Shown here in pieces: positions 1 to 11,589 of a DNA stretch of 64,000 bases (position 1 is its first letter; each line of letters opens with the position of its first letter). The notes below the pieces were generated by a model. It made no database searches. It saw nothing but the letters and a program-made list of their open reading frames with translations, and was not told the DNA's origin. The stretch comes from Plasmodium malariae. Its lineage: Eukaryota; Apicomplexa; Aconoidasida; Haemosporida; Plasmodiidae. The position numbers and the translations under genes were made by a program. The stretch is from the NCBI RefSeq assembly GCF_900090045.1, contig NC_041787.1, forward strand, positions 1,198,001-1,262,000. Direction: 5' to 3'.

Positions 1-2613
1 AAATTTTTCATTTTTTTTTTTCTACATAATGATTTTCATGGGATTAAGTGGTGATTACAATGCTAGAATAAATTTAAAAATAAAATTTATTGTTAAATCA
101 ATAACAAAAGTTCTAACAAAGCATTTAATATTAATAAGTATTTTAAATTTAATTATTTCACTATGTTACAATTATGTTATAAACAGAGACAGTAATCGTA
201 TGGACACCAAAAAAAAGAAAAAATACATACACATTTTATGTATATATATAAATTATATACTTTCGAGTATCCATTTTTATGTATTTCTTTTAAATATTGT
301 AATTTAAATTAAATATATATATATTAACATATTTTATTTCATTTTATCTTTCTATATATATTTTTTTTTTCCTTTTTTAAAGACCAGTTAAATATCGTAG
401 CACACTTACTAAGAGGAACATTTGTTAGCTCGGTACCATCATGTTTAACCATATCATTATTAATATTTTTTAAGGAGCACAGCTTGAATAGTATATATTT
501 CATTGAAACATCTTCATTATTAAAAATTATTGTTTAATATTATATCAACCATATACGTGAATGTTTATATATATATATATATATATATGTTTCTGTTTAT
601 GTGTAAACATGTATATATTCACAAATATATATATATATATATATATGTAAATATGTACGTTTTTTCCTTTTACATAGATTATAAGTACAAAGAATGGAAT
701 CTGCTAAATGTATTATGTGTAATACTAACCTTTTATAGCATATTTTATACTAAAACAGTTTTTTCAAAGGATTATGGGAACAATATATACGACATTTTAT
801 ATGTAGCATCCATATCGTAAGAAAAAAAATACGCTAATTATTTTTTGTGAATATTTTAATAAAATCTTTTATGAATGAACATATGTAGAAAGCAATAGAT
901 ATAAATGTTTATAATTCATATGTTTGAAAAATTATACATATATGTATTATAAAAAAACAAAAATTTTTATATAAAATAATTATCATTGGAATTAAGAAAA
1001 ATTGTTTTATATTTATGAATGTGCTTATTTTTTTTTTTTTGTACATCTATAAAACACGTTAAATATCAGAATAATTCAGTCGTGTTTACATACATGCATT
1101 AATGTATGTATGTATATTTATGTATATAAATTTTACTTATTGTTCACGTTTCGTAGGTATATATTACAAAAAAGATTTAATACAAGAAAGTTGAATATTC
1201 ATGATTTCCAGCACTGCATCAATGCAGAAACGAAAAATATAATTGAGCTAATTCAAAAGGTTTAAATATAAATTATTTTTTATTTATTTTCCACATTTTA
1301 TTTTTTTATTCCCCATAATATTTTATATATAAATTTCAAACCGCCTATATTATCGGTTCAATAATACATATATATATAATATATATACCATGTGTGTTGT
1401 TTACACAATTATATATTATTTTATTTTTCTTAGGGAATAATTTTAAATATAATGCCACTCGCATTCTCATATGTATTGAGTTTTGTTGTTGACATTTTAT
1501 TAACAATAATTAACAGTATCAGCTTTAACATTCTTATAAATATTCTGACACACCCATTTGATGTAATATTGAGTTTGCCAAAAATATATAACTTATCAAA
1601 TATTTATGTTCTTAACAATTTTTCATATTGTGTATCCATATTTTCTTCCATATGGATAACAACAATATTAGAGTATCATTTTATTATTTTCAATTTCATA
1701 TTTAATAAATATGACTGTAAAGTTCTTACATCATTAAATAAATTTCCAATGCATAATCAATGTTCGTATCATGATGAATTCTTTGTTGTTACTTGTATAT
1801 ATAACTATCTAAAAGATATAAGTTACAGAATAAAAGGAAATAATATTGAGATAACAAATATGGATAAGAAAACGAAATTAAAACTATTGTTATTTAAAAA
1901 ATTAATATTAATCAACGCAAGTTTAAAATATAAAGATGAGCTGAATATATTAAGTCATTTATGTAATCCAATAAATACCATCTTATTTGAAGACAACAAG
2001 TTTTGGAATGCTTATATTGATTCATGTATATTATGTATTGAAGACTTAATTAATCAATTAAAAAAATACATAAATATTTTAAATCATGACCAAACTATTT
2101 ACTCTGTTGAAGAAAAATTAGAACTAAAGAGTGTATTAGAAAAGCATAGAATAAGTAAATTAAAGGACACCATTGTATTAACATGCATTTATTTAAAGGG
2201 AGTTGCATTATGGTCTATTGCAATAAGTATTATCTGTAAAAATGTTATAGTGTCGGTTATCAGGAAGTTATCATCAATTATAGTATCCTTATCATATGTT
2301 TTATTTGACTTTTTAAATTTTATTAAAATAAATGAATTATATGATCCATTACACCACCTACTTTATGGTAAAAATAAAAATGATTTTACTTGTATAGATA
2401 TATTAGTACATGTACCATAATTATATATGACTATATATATATACACATCATATATATTTAATTTTTTTTTCCTTTTTTTTTGTAGAAATGAATTCCATTG
2501 TTGATATTTTTAAATTTTATAAGGAAGATATCTTAGATAACAAATATCAATATTCATACAATTTATACAAAGGCTTATCATATTTATTCAGAAGTAATTC
2601 GTTAAAATATTAA
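1..2613 (+). CDS. conserved Plasmodium-type membrane protein, 3' part of a multi-exon gene
   Basis: I do not recognise this protein. Six exons can be joined in frame by GT..AG introns: about 49-191 (acceptor AG at 47-48), 383-490, 678-816, 1157-1259, 1434-2367 and 2486-2613 with the stop TAA. Each acceptor lies after a T-rich tract, and donors such as GTATAT (491), GTAAGA (817) and GTAAAA (2368) fit. The joined product has several hydrophobic stretches, around 120-180, 400-480, 700-760 and 1455-1700, so it is probably a polytopic membrane protein with a more hydrophilic, helical C-terminal part and a further hydrophobic stretch near 2200-2330. The 5' end lies outside the window. The last donor choice (2368) is the least certain, because nearby GTs give stop codons. 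It is the only gene left of the gene-free A/T-rich block. Confidence 0.6.
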
Positions 2614-3050
2614 TATTCATTCCTTTAGAGAGATCATTTGGAAATACATCTTCGTGTTATTATATGTATAAATTTTTTTTTTTTTTATTTTGCATTTTTC
2701 CTATTATTAATAAACTTATTTACTCTATTTTTATGAAAAAATATTTTTAAACTACATAATTTATACAAAAAATATACAGGTCTCTTAAAATTTTTTTATA
2801 TAATTTTATTTTTTAGTTTTATTTGTCTAAAAAAAGTATATTTGTTTAACCTTTTGTATGTTTTGTTTACCTAACTACGATTTTTATATTATATATTTTA
2901 AAAAAAAAAATAAAATGGATTAAAGAAAAATGCTTTGTTTTTATAAAAACAATTATTATATGTTATAACGTATACACACCAAATTTTATAAATAAAGAAG
3001 AATATATACATCATAACTTTTTTAAATGAAAACATTTTAAGAAAAGAAAA

Positions 3051-3096
3051 ACTAAATTTTTCTTAAATGTAAAATTTACATTTTCTTAAATTTAGT
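3051..3096. repeat. 46-base imperfect palindrome
   Basis: ACTAAATTT at 3051 is mirrored by AAATTTAGT ending at 3096. Inside, AAATGTAAA and TTTACATTT face each other across a single A. The two arms are separated only by short TTCTT/TCTT links. The structure could form a cruciform or an RNA hairpin. No gene is attached to it. Confidence 0.5.
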
Positions 3097-5989
3097 CTAT
3101 GTTAAAACAATCAAGAATTTAACACATTTTGCAATTTTAATATTATGTATGTAATTGGACTTCTTTTTTCTACTTAAAGTGTTGGACAGTTATATACTTC
3201 TTAATCATAAACAATGTTTTTAATTAAAAAAAATATTTTTTAAAAGAAACCTTATTTTATTTTACATTTTCTGTATATTTCCTTAAAATAACTATTAAAA
3301 AAATTATTCTATATTTTCATTTTATATATTTTATGAATGTTAAAAAAGACTGTTCATAATCAACTGTTATTTATTAAATTTTACTATTTAGAAATCTGCG
3401 TTAATAAACTATCGTTAGTAACAAAATATATGAGATTATATAAAGGCTTTAAATGGTTATAAAAAATTTATCCTTGTGTATTTTCAAGGGTTGTTCTAAT
3501 GCAACATAGAAAAAGTAAATATTGCGGACAACAATACTATATCTCTTATGAAGAAAAATTTTGCTCATGTATATTTATTTGAAATAGGCTACAGCAGTTT
3601 TAACCACTTAAAGAATTACTATATATTATATCATTTTATCATATATATTTAACTCTTATTCTTACTGTTAATTCTTACAACATTTGATCATGGTGAAATA
3701 GAGAAAAGATTGAATACTAATATATTTCATAATCTATTTTAATTAGAACAATTTAACTTCTTTATGAAAAATTCAAAAGAATATGTAACTTTATGTGAAT
3801 TAGTATTTTCTTTCTTATAAAATATATTACCACAAAGGGAAAAATTAACTATTTTATTTTTTCTTATTACTGAAATTTCGATATGATATTTTAGTATTTT
3901 ATTCATCTTTTTGTTTTTGTAGCTGCTACACTTTTTATTAGTTAATCTACAATTTTATTTATGTAAAAAGAAAACATAAGATGTACATTTTAAAAAACAC
4001 ATTTCATGTCACATAAAACAATGAAACGATATTTTATAACAAGAATTAGCATTGTAATTCACATATAAATCTAAGAAATTAAAATTATGGGTGAAAGAAG
4101 TGAAGCAAAATATTTGCATAAAAAGGCTACCTCTAATTTTCCTTAAAATATCTGAATTTGTTCATTCTTTATAAAATTTTCAACTTATGTGAAATAGAAG
4201 ACAAAAAATAAAATTTCATTTATAAGTAAAAGTTATACTGTTCTTTGTGACGAACTATAAAAATTATCTGTTATTTAATATTAATATATTTAGTTTTATA
4301 AGAATAATATTTATGTGTAAATTTTGCTTTATATATTAATAACTGTAATGATATCATAATATTATAACGTTGTAGTTTTATTTCATGTCATGTATTCAAT
4401 ATACTAATAGTAATTAATTTACTTTAGATGGGCGTTCTATAAGGAGAGCTTTTTTAATTTATATATATTTTACACAATTAAGGATTATGATTATACAAAT
4501 GACAATGTTTTCCTATATCAAGAATATAATATCATATTATTATATAAAAAACAATACAAAATAAAAAACCTAAAAAATGTTGAACACAATACAACTTTAT
4601 ATGTATTAGAATACTTTTAAAGAATAAATTTATATGAATATTTTCCATATCAACTTAATAACTTATACGTCAACTATGTGTTAATAAAAAAATAAACTCA
4701 CAATAATAGTTGAATTATGATATTCCCTATAATACTTTAATGATAACTCATTACATATTTATATAAATTTAATTCAATAAAAAGTTCCATGATTAAATTA
4801 TTGTATATTACACAATTTATATTTTTAAATAATTAAAGGAAATAAGTTTTCGTCATATGTTATATAACAGAATTACAAATGTGTAAAAAAGTTATCCTAT
4901 TTTCATGTTTTCAATGACTTCATGCAATAATATTTTTGTATTTTTATAAAATGTATTCACATGTAAATAATATATAATTGAATTCATACCTAAAAATGTC
5001 TTTTTTATTTTTTGCTTTCTTATTTGTTTATTAATAATTTTTGTAATAATTTATTTATATTTCAACTCCAATCGTTATAGTTCCCAAAATAAATGCTGTT
5101 TGATAATATACATATATTTTTTACACTAAAAGAATAGTACAAAGTATTGAAAAAAATTTACTTTTTTTTATTGCGTCTTGAGTAATATTGATATATCTAT
5201 ATTTTATGTGACATTCATTTTAAACACTGTTAATTATTTGCTATTTAAATCATATTATTTCTTCATACATATAAGCTACATTTTTCAACATAGTTTATAA
5301 GACATTACATTAAGACATGTATTAAAGTTCTATTTTATAGGATAACTATTGTTTGAAATTATTTTTCATATTTCATAAGGCATGGATATATTATTTTAAC
5401 AAAATTGCACTACAAAACGGATGTTATAATTATCCTTAAGTATGTTATTTCATATCAGTTAGGTTATATCAATTTTTGTACCTATATTTTACATCTTTCA
5501 GAAAATATGTAACTTCAGGAATATTCATATTCTAAAAGGACAATAATATAAAATTTGTTTTCAATGTTTTACTGCAATATTAAAAAAAATTTAGGTTTTC
5601 TGTGTTATATCAACACGAATTATGTTAACAGAAAAAAAAAATATATACAATAAAGTAACAAAATGCAAATTATATATAGCTAAAATATATACGATGCTTC
5701 TTGCTTGCACCATTAACGATATTCATTTTAATTTTGTAAAATTAGTCCAAGACATTTACAACATAAAGTAAATTTTTACAGCAAAGGTATCATATGACAA
5801 ACTTAATATATTAAAATAATTAGCAACATATATGTGATAAATAAATTGTGTTCTTACTTCATATTCTAATAACTTTGAATATTTGAATATGATTTATTGA
5901 AAAAAAGAAAAGAATTCAAAATAAAAACTTTGATTTATTATGAAATAACTACATCCATAAAAATACATTTAAAGCAAAAAATAAAAAAA

Positions 5990-8300
5990 AAATTAACATG
6001 CTTTATTATTCTATTTAAAGAGAAAAAACAATTAAATAATTAATAAAATGAAATAAAACAAAGAGTAATAAACCTATAAATATTAATTATAACAACTAAA
6101 TTTAAAATTAAATAATAAAATAAATATATATAAATAAACTAAATATTTAATTATAATTAACTATAAATAATTTTAATATATATTAATTATAATTAAATTA
6201 ATTTTTAATAAAATATAAATATAAAAAATATATTATTTAAAATAAATATATAATTAAATTAAAGGCAAAAAATAATTAATTATTTATAATAACAATTAAA
6301 TAATGCTATATAATTAAATTAAGTTATTAAAAATTATTTTATATTAATAATAATAAATTAAATAAAAATATAAAAATTAATATAATGAAATTGAATAAAA
6401 ATATAAAATATATATATTATATAATATAAACATAATTAAATATTATAATAAATAAATAATTTACATTTTAATATAATAATTATTTAAATATTTATAATAA
6501 ATATACAAAAGAAAAATAAAATAAATAAAGATAATAATTAATAATTTTATTATAAATATATATTATTAAAAATGAAATTAATTTAAATAATATATATATT
6601 ATATTTTAATTACAAAAACGTTTAAAAATTAATAATGACGTAATATAATTAATTATTAATATATATTTATTATTAAATTAATATCTTTTTGAATATTAAT
6701 ATTTATAAAAATATATGCTAATAAATTATTTAAAAAACAATAAATTTAATAAACAAAATTAATTTTTGATAATAATGAATAATCAAAAAATGCATTTGTG
6801 AATGAAGTTAATTGATTCATTTTAATAAATAAATAAATAAATAATATAATTGATAAAAATTTTATTAAAAATAAGCTTTAGAATATATAATTATATAGAA
6901 AATTAATATATTAATATGAAATATTTTACTATAATTATTAAGAATTTTAATTAAATGATATAATTATAATAAATATTTTACTATAATTAAATGAATATTA
7001 TTAAAAATAAATAAATAATAATTAGATAAATATGATTTATAGTGTAATTAAAGTATTATAATAAAGAATTAATTTAATAAATATAATCACAAATTGTTAT
7101 TAGAATAATATGTAAATAAAAATATTATAATAAAATGTTAAATATAAATAATAATTAATATTAATTAAAAATAATTAATTTATTTAACGTAAATAATAAA
7201 CAAAAATAATTAATTAAGTTCATATATAATTAATTTATAAATATACTTATATTAAAGATTTAATTTTAATATTTTAATTAAAAATGTATTACTATAATAT
7301 TTAATGTAATTAATGATAAATTAATAAACAGTAAATATTATATAATTAAATTTAAGCAATAAATTAATTAATAATGATCGAATATTAAAGAAAGTTAAAA
7401 TACAATATTATTTATAATGCTTAGTTCAAATTAATTAAATATCTAATAATTAAAAACAAGATAATTAGTATAAATAATGAAATAAAAAAATAATTAATAT
7501 AAATAACTATAAAATATAGTTAATATTAAATCACAAGTAAATAAGAAATAATTGTTTAATATATTATAATAATAATAAATTAATTAATATATAATATTAA
7601 TAATAAATAAATAATAATTAAATCAATTAATATTAAATATTACTAATTTAATTAATATACAATATAAATAATAAATAAATAAATAATAATTAATTTTAAT
7701 AATAACAATAATAAATTAATCAATATATAATATTAATAATAAATAAATAATAATTAAATTAATTAATTTTAAATATTACTAAATTAATCAATATATAATA
7801 TAAATAATAATTAACTTTAATAATAACAATAATAAAATAATCAATATACAATATTAATAATAAATAAATAATAATCAATTTTATTAATAATAATAAATTA
7901 ATATGTAATTATAATGATAAATTAATTAAACTAATTAATATGTGTTAATAATAAATTACTTAAATAATGTGTGTATAATAATAAAATATATATATACATA
8001 TAATAATAGTAAAATTAATTAACGTGCAGCCATATAAAAAAATAAAATAATTAAATTAGTTATAATTCAAAATAAAAATTAATAATTTAATTAATTATAT
8101 AATATAATAATAAAATATAAATAATTGTTAAATTAGTTATTTAAAATAATATTATATGAATATTTCATAATAAAATTAATTGTTATATATTTAAATAATA
8201 AGAAGAAAAAATAATTAATTAATTTATTTATAATAAAAAGTAGAAAAATAAATTAATTATAATATTTTAAGAATGGATATATTTTTACTTAAATTAAAAA
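5990..8300. other. candidate centromere core (near-pure A/T)
   Basis: This stretch is visibly more extreme than its surroundings. For example, 6181-6240 contains no G or C and 6121-6180 only two. It is built from taa/att/ataa words with imperfect tandem repetition. Plasmodium centromeres are known to be single regions of roughly 2-4 kb per chromosome, well over 95% A/T, with imperfect tandem repeats in a gene-free zone. Size, composition and position all fit. The recalled synteny with the middle of P. falciparum chromosome 14 supports it further. The edges are approximate, and centromere function is inferred rather than seen. Confidence 0.75.
7571..7940. repeat. imperfect A/T tandem repeats inside the centromere candidate
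   Basis: The word aataataaat/a, followed by taatcaatata-like text, an aataaataaataataatta stretch and a taataataac tail, recurs from 7571, 7707 and 7828, with a shortened start at 7889. The spacings are 136, 121 and 61 bases. Copies differ mainly by small indels and a/t exchanges. The few C bases (caatata, ataacaataa) sit at matching places in the copies, which shows duplication rather than chance A/T similarity. Confidence 0.6.
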
Positions 8301-11159
8301 AATAAATATTATGTTAAGCAATTTTAAGATTTGTTATAAAAAAAAAGGTGATATTAAATACACACAAAAGTAATTAGAAAAAACATAAATAATACAATTT
8401 TTAAAAATAGCAAGTTATTTAATAATATAAATAATAAAGTTAAAATAGTAAATAATTAATAGGAGATATTGCAGTATTATAATATCTGGTGTAAAACAAT
8501 TTAATTGCATCACAATATTAACATAATAAATAGTTTAATTAATAAATAGGGAAATAAATGACCGTAATTTTTATTATTGTTAAACTATCTTGATCATTAT
8601 TAAGAATTAAGAAATAACTAGAACTAAAAATGTAATTAAGCAAAACATTGTAATATTATTTTTTTTTGGAGCATAAAATAAATACTTTCGTATTATAGAT
8701 TTTTTTGTTACATTGTTATTTCATAGTTGAACTTTAAAAATATCAGTTTTCCTTGATATAATTCATCTTGCTATGAAGCTAAAAATGTTTGTATTTATTG
8801 AATGATGGAAGTTTTTTATTTTTAATTACATAAATATTAGTAAGTTTTTAATGCAATATTTCTATGTATTAAAATGTATATCGTCTTTATTTATAAATCC
8901 ATTTGCAAGAAAAACAAAATAAATTTTAAAACGTTTATAGTTTAATTTATGAATATTATTTTTGTAATTGAATACTTCTGTCTACAATATATTCAACGTT
9001 TTGAGAACATTTGTGGAATAATAATTATAATAGAATAGTATACTTATATAGAAGTTATTATAAGTAGATTACACCTATTTCTAAGATTATGTTTACGAGT
9101 ATACCTTTCATTTGCTTCTGATATAATTCAAAGAAATATTAGAATAAAAAAAAAGTGAAAACTACATCAGAAATTTTTAATTTATTAAAAATTTTTCTTT
9201 TTTTGTTTGAATTAGAATTAAACGTTCTTTTATACATACAAATATGTGAATAGTTGTATTATAGAATGTGCTCCAGGAATGAATAACCGAACTTAAATGT
9301 TTATAGGCAATTGTTTAGTACAGAATTAATGTTAATGTTACATACATAAAAAGGAGTGTCATATAAAAATAGAATATAAAAGTATTTTTATCAGAATAAA
9401 ATTTCTAACTAGCAACTTATAGAGAATAATATACGCATTTTTATTTTGTACATGTTTTTATTGCGTAATAAAAATATCACGGTTATTAAGAACATAACAT
9501 AATAATTATAATGTGTATTCTCTGTAAATATAAATTTAAATAATTATGTGATCAACGTAATAATTACAAAGATATTACATTAAACCTTATAAAGCACAAG
9601 CACTAGTGTATAAATTTTAAATTTATGAAATGTATAAATGTTAAAATGTTATAATGTTACGCATAAAAAGAGATGAAAAATACATTTTACTTCAACATAC
9701 TCAAAGAGAAAAGAAGAAAAAAAATTCAAATAAAAATATCACAACGGAAATGTTCTTTAACTATCTTAATAATAGATACACAATTCGCAAATTATAAAAT
9801 TTTGTAAACTTTTTCTAGTAATTATAAATAACATATCAATGCTCCATAAGATTGTTTATTAGTTATATTATTTACAAGAAAAAGATGTTCATAAGCAAAA
9901 GAACATTAGAAATTGCTAGAACTATAACTAAAAGTTTATAGAAAGACACTCTTTCCTCTATATTATAATTAGGTAAAGCAAGAATAAGGGAATTATAAGA
10001 AAGCTTTTCGTGATATTATTTCAAAGAAACAATTTTTTAAAATATATAGATATCTTTTTTTTTTTTACATTTTTAGGAAACTTATTTTTAGTGTTATATC
10101 GATGAAGTAAATATATATGTTATTAATTTTTTTAATATGATTATACATTTAACAAAAAAAGAAAAAAATTTACAAATTTGGTATTATACTAATAAACTAT
10201 GAATCTCATGTATTGTTCTAGTTTTGTTATGGAAAAATTCTGAGAAAATTTTTTATTTTTATACTACTAAATTTTCTATTAAAATGTGTTTGCACAAAAA
10301 GTACATTTAACTACATTTTTTTTTGTGAAAGAATTTCTAAACGTATTAGTATCTTAAAAAGCATTGGAATATCTTCTTAATATTTTTAGGATTTTCATAT
10401 TTTTCCTTCCATATATTAAATTTTTTATTTGATAAATTTTAATCTATTACTCTGTAAAATTTTTTTTTATTTAAATTTGTTGTTATCGTTCATCGAATAG
10501 TTTATCGTAATACAAATTAACCTAGCCTTTGGAACTTCAGCAAAACAGTAGTTTTGTCCAGTTTTTAAATGCTATTAAAAATGTTATAAGAAAATTTTTT
10601 GGAAATCACACAATAATAATACATGCCTTTTCGTGTAATTCCTTTTCTGTATTTTTTTTTCATTCTAAATATTGAATAAGAAAAACGAAAGTTATTAATT
10701 CTTAAATATATTACTAAGAATTTTTTTGGAATTCATATTATTACTGAAAATAAAAATGTTTTTTCTTATATATATTATGTTATTGAAATTTGATAAAAAT
10801 TTAATGATACCCTGAAATTACGAACAAAATAATATAGTATTATATAAAACTCAAAATTCACATATGAACTTATAATCCTTCGATAAAATATTTTATTGTA
10901 GTAACATGAATGTTTACATGAGTAATAAAAACATCCAGGGAGAATGAGTATAGAAAATAAATTCGTTGTAGTACATTCATAATTAAAAAAAAAGACAACG
11001 TAAATATGAAATAGTTTTAACATATATATTACAATATAATATTTAAAAATTATGTAAATTCATAATACAAAACATGGTATATTATATTCAAAAATAAAAT
11101 TAACTACTAATTTGATCTGTCTCTAATTTATCTATATACAATCTACTATCAAGTAATTT

Positions 11160-11345
11160 TTAAATATAAACATTTAATATGTAAATTTTTTCAAGAATAA
11201 GCCCTTTATCATAAAAATTAAAGCAAATACAACATATTTGTTATTTCCGGAGGAAACTCTCAGTGTTTCTGAGAGCCATTTTTCCTTCAAAATTTATGTA
11301 ACATTAAAATAGTTATAGTTCTATTTTTATTTAATGTTACATGTT
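11160..11345. ncRNA. candidate structured RNA (hairpin cluster)
   Basis: Three inverted repeats lie side by side in a gene-free zone. First, AATATGT near 11178 faces ACATATT near 11232, enclosing AATTTTT/AAAAATT around a GCCCTTTATC loop. Second, GGAAA-CTCTCAG pairs with CTGAGAG and TTTCC (about 11252-11284) around a TGTTT loop. Third, TGTAACATTAAA pairs with TTTAATGTTACA (about 11297-11342). The patch at 11245-11285 is the most G/C-rich in many kilobases, a usual sign of RNA genes in Plasmodium. The loop and the following TTTCCG..GAGGAA text faintly recall U5 snRNA, but the 5' arm and Sm site are not convincing. The strand is unknown. Confidence 0.3.
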
Positions 11346-11589
11346 ATTATTTTTTATATTATTTCCTCTTTTTTTTTTAAATAGTACATAAGATATTACA
11401 TAAAAATTCTTCCAAATTTATAAGTTGAAGAATGTTTTTTTACAAACACATTTTATAAAAACAGTTTGAGACAAACAAATGCATCAATGCATATTATGAA
11501 AAAAAAAAAAAAAGTATTGCGAACAAAAAAAAAAAAAAGTGTTTTTTATTTATATGCAAATAAACAAATTTATATATTATAAAAAAGAA

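Larger units (their letters stand above)
2614..11589. other. gene-free pericentromeric-type block
   Basis: About 9 kb without a convincing coding region on either strand. Open frames are short, lack recognisable composition and do not splice together. The flanks (2614-5990 and 8400-11150) are very A/T-rich but of mixed sequence. The centre is simpler still and is listed separately. The block sits between the converging 3' ends of the membrane-protein gene and the p115-like gene. Small structures inside it are a 46-base imperfect palindrome (3051-3096), a short hairpin near 10540-10556 and the hairpin cluster at 11160-11345. Confidence 0.7.

Noticed and set aside
1..2613. Idea that the left gene is a subtelomeric pir or other variant antigen gene
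   Set aside because: Six exons, several membrane segments and a position next to a centromere-like block do not fit the pir layout.
10775..11023. 82-codon minus-strand frame in the gene-free block
   Set aside because: Single short F/Y/I-rich frame without start context, splicing partners or recognisable domain.
11240..11290. U5 snRNA or histone 3' stem-loop
   Set aside because: Only fragments of the U5 loop and 3' arm resemble it and no proper Sm site or 5' arm is visible; the hairpin loop and stem do not match the histone element.
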